Below, in pieces: positions 62,028 to 64,000 of a DNA stretch of 64,000 bases. A program made the position numbers and the translations under genes. The notes below the pieces were generated by a model that was not told the DNA's origin, searched no databases, and saw only the letters and a program-made list of their open reading frames with translations. Numbering within the stretch: the first letter of the stretch is position 1; each line of letters opens with the position of its first letter. The DNA comes from Campylorhamphus procurvoides (Eukaryota > Chordata > Aves > Passeriformes > Dendrocolaptidae), in assembly GCA_013396655.1 (NCBI GenBank), contig WBMV01003351.1:62001-126000 (forward strand), in the 5' to 3' direction.

Positions 62028-64000
62028 GTAATCCATCCGATTCTTGCTCAAAATGCACTTATAGGATTGCTATTGTTCTAATCTGTAACTCCTTCCTAGG
62101 TTTTGCAGATTTGACTGTGGAAAGGTTTGTTTAAAGAGGAAGAGTGCTTAAATATTGAAAGATGTTTCACATTTGATTGTAGCTCATTCATCCCTAGTTC
62201 ATATATAATTTTTTCATTCACTGGCTGAAGGCAGTTATATAATTCTTCCAAGCCTGAGGCTCTTATTGGATTAAATTAATAAATTAGTAAACTATGTAAT
62301 TTTATATAATTGACATGGATTTGCATGAAACATGATTTGTCTACTGGAAGTTCTATGAATTGTTGTAACTGCTAGACTAAGGTAGATTAATTAATCATAA
62401 TCTACATCCCTAACATTAAGTATACAAGAGTGAATGACGAGCTCATTATGCTACGGTATTAATATTTATTTTTTGTTATTGTCCTGCTGATTTAATTTGA
62501 TTCCAGTATTTGGTGTGGACCACAGGCAAACTTTCTATTACAAGCTCTTTGAGTGATATCTTGCAGATATTTTCCCTTTTACTGATGCAGAACCATTACT
62601 AAACAGACAGCTTTTAGGAGGCAACCTTGACCCTATTTATCCTAAAAGCTGGCCTACCTTAAAAGTTTTTATTGGCTGTTTATCTTAGCTCAGGCATTCT
62701 AGGGAAATTGTTTCTGTGGAGTAAGGATAGTTATGGCTACCTAAGTGCTTTCTTTTTAAAGAAGTATTCCAGTTACTACTAATTATCTCAAAGAATAGTA
62801 ACACAAACTTACTTTTTTCCTTAATATTCTGTCTTGCCTGAAAGTTGTTTTTTAAGTTTGATCAAATTTCTTGAGGCACTCTTAAGGGTGAACTTGATAA
62901 AGTAATTAAAACCTTCCAAAATATGTCTGAATATTCATCTACTTAGTGTTTCTCTGTGGCTCTGATTTTAGAAAAGTTCTAGAGTTATTAGAAGCTGAAG
63001 GGCTATAAAAACTTTTGAACCACGGGTAGTTTGTGTTCGTATAACTGCATTTTTATGCTTGGATTTGTGTCTTTAAGGAAGAGAAGTCATTCATCTTTAG
63101 TTTTGGATCACCTATTACCCACTGGATTTTGCTTGTTTCTCTGCTAATTTTTTTGTGTCCTCATAATTAGATCAAATATATTTAGATTGCGTTAGTTTTC
63201 ATATGCAACCTGGAGGACATACTCGTTTCTAAGCTAGTCAGGTGAGTGCATTAACTTTCTTTTTCCCCTGATGTTCCAGGCAGCCCTGACCATTTGGGCA
63301 TGGAGGATTTGAACATTAGGTGCTACAGAAATAATACCTGTCATCGGAAAGCCTTTGCCTTCAGGTCCAGTTCTGCCTTCTCAGAAACCCTGGTAGGGTA
63401 AGTGTCTCATTTCCTAGAGCCTCAGCCTCATAAGCACTTTGCAGTAGTGGTTCTTACTGCGTGCCTCTTCTCCCATGCTTTTAAGGGCTTAACAAAATCC
63501 TTATGCCTTTTTTTTTTCTTTTCATTTCTTTTTTTGAGTGTTTTCAATTTTCTCTCATATGTGACCCCTGAGTATTGGAGTTTGCACCATTTGCCCCAGC
63601 CTCTACCTCATGTATTAAAATGGGATTCCTCTGCCAGTAAAACATGTCTCCCTCCTTCTCTTGTGCCTGAACTACTTGCCTCTGGGCTTCTTGACCTACC
63701 TGTCAAGCATTTAAATAGATATACACACATCAAAAGTTAAGCCCCAGCAAGTTTAGCTGCTTGTGCTTTAAAGAGATGTGGACACCTCCAGCTGCAATTT
63801 AATCTTAATGCAGCAGTAGCCAACTGACTCCTGAACAAATGGCAGCTACATTTGTCATGCTTGAAAGTATCCTTCCTCTTGATGCACAGCATGCTCTATT
63901 GTGCTCGTAGAAGCACAGGGTGCAGCTTGGATGAAGCTGTCCCAGTGTGATTTGCTTCAGGCTCTTTGCCTCAAGCTTTACTTCTGTGTTGTTATGTCCA

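Larger units (their letters stand above)
48035..64000. other. gene-poor region, no gene recognised
   Basis: About 16 kb of AT-rich sequence with no recognised exon, RNA gene or confident transposon. The longest open frame (51929-52375 plus, 148 codons) resembles nothing known. Two simple repeats are listed separately. Confidence 0.5.

Overview
This window looks like bird nuclear DNA, AT-rich and sparse in genes. Four CR1 (chicken repeat 1) LINE pieces are present; the best one ends in the CR1 terminal octamer repeat (TCTATGAT-type). Retroviral LTR pieces of an avian ERVL-like type are also present, and no mammalian Alu, B1 or L1 sequence was seen. The species is not identifiable by eye; a neoavian bird is my guess.

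One intact protein-coding gene is present, on the minus strand: SLC10A2, the apical sodium-dependent (ileal) bile acid transporter ASBT/IBAT. All six coding exons can be placed to the base between 39928 (start) and 31122 (stop). The five introns have GT-AG ends and compatible phases, and together the exons give a 362-residue protein (human is 348). Upstream of the start lie a TATA-like element and two HNF1-type palindromes, fitting the known HNF1-alpha control of this gene. A poly(A) signal lies about 260 bases after the stop.

Layout: 1-4.7 kb is unremarkable; 4.7-5.9 kb holds a broken, apparently intronless coding relic on the plus strand that I could not identify; 8.7-10.1 kb is a decayed CR1 reverse-transcriptase copy (minus) next to an LTR fragment; 15.96-16.18 kb is a hairpin-like inverted repeat; 19.0 kb is a CR1 tail; 22.2-23.3 kb is an LTR whose 3' part plus flank is repeated in tandem with ambiguous bases at both copies, possibly an assembly artefact; 28.9 kb is a CR1 tail; 30.8-40.2 kb is SLC10A2 with its flanking signals; 45.8-46.2 kb is a probable solo LTR; 48.0 kb is another CR1 tail; 48-64 kb shows no gene. 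No other functional gene was recognised, which agrees with the gene-poor surroundings of SLC10A2 in mammals. I saw no tRNA, rRNA, CRISPR or bacterial-type system.
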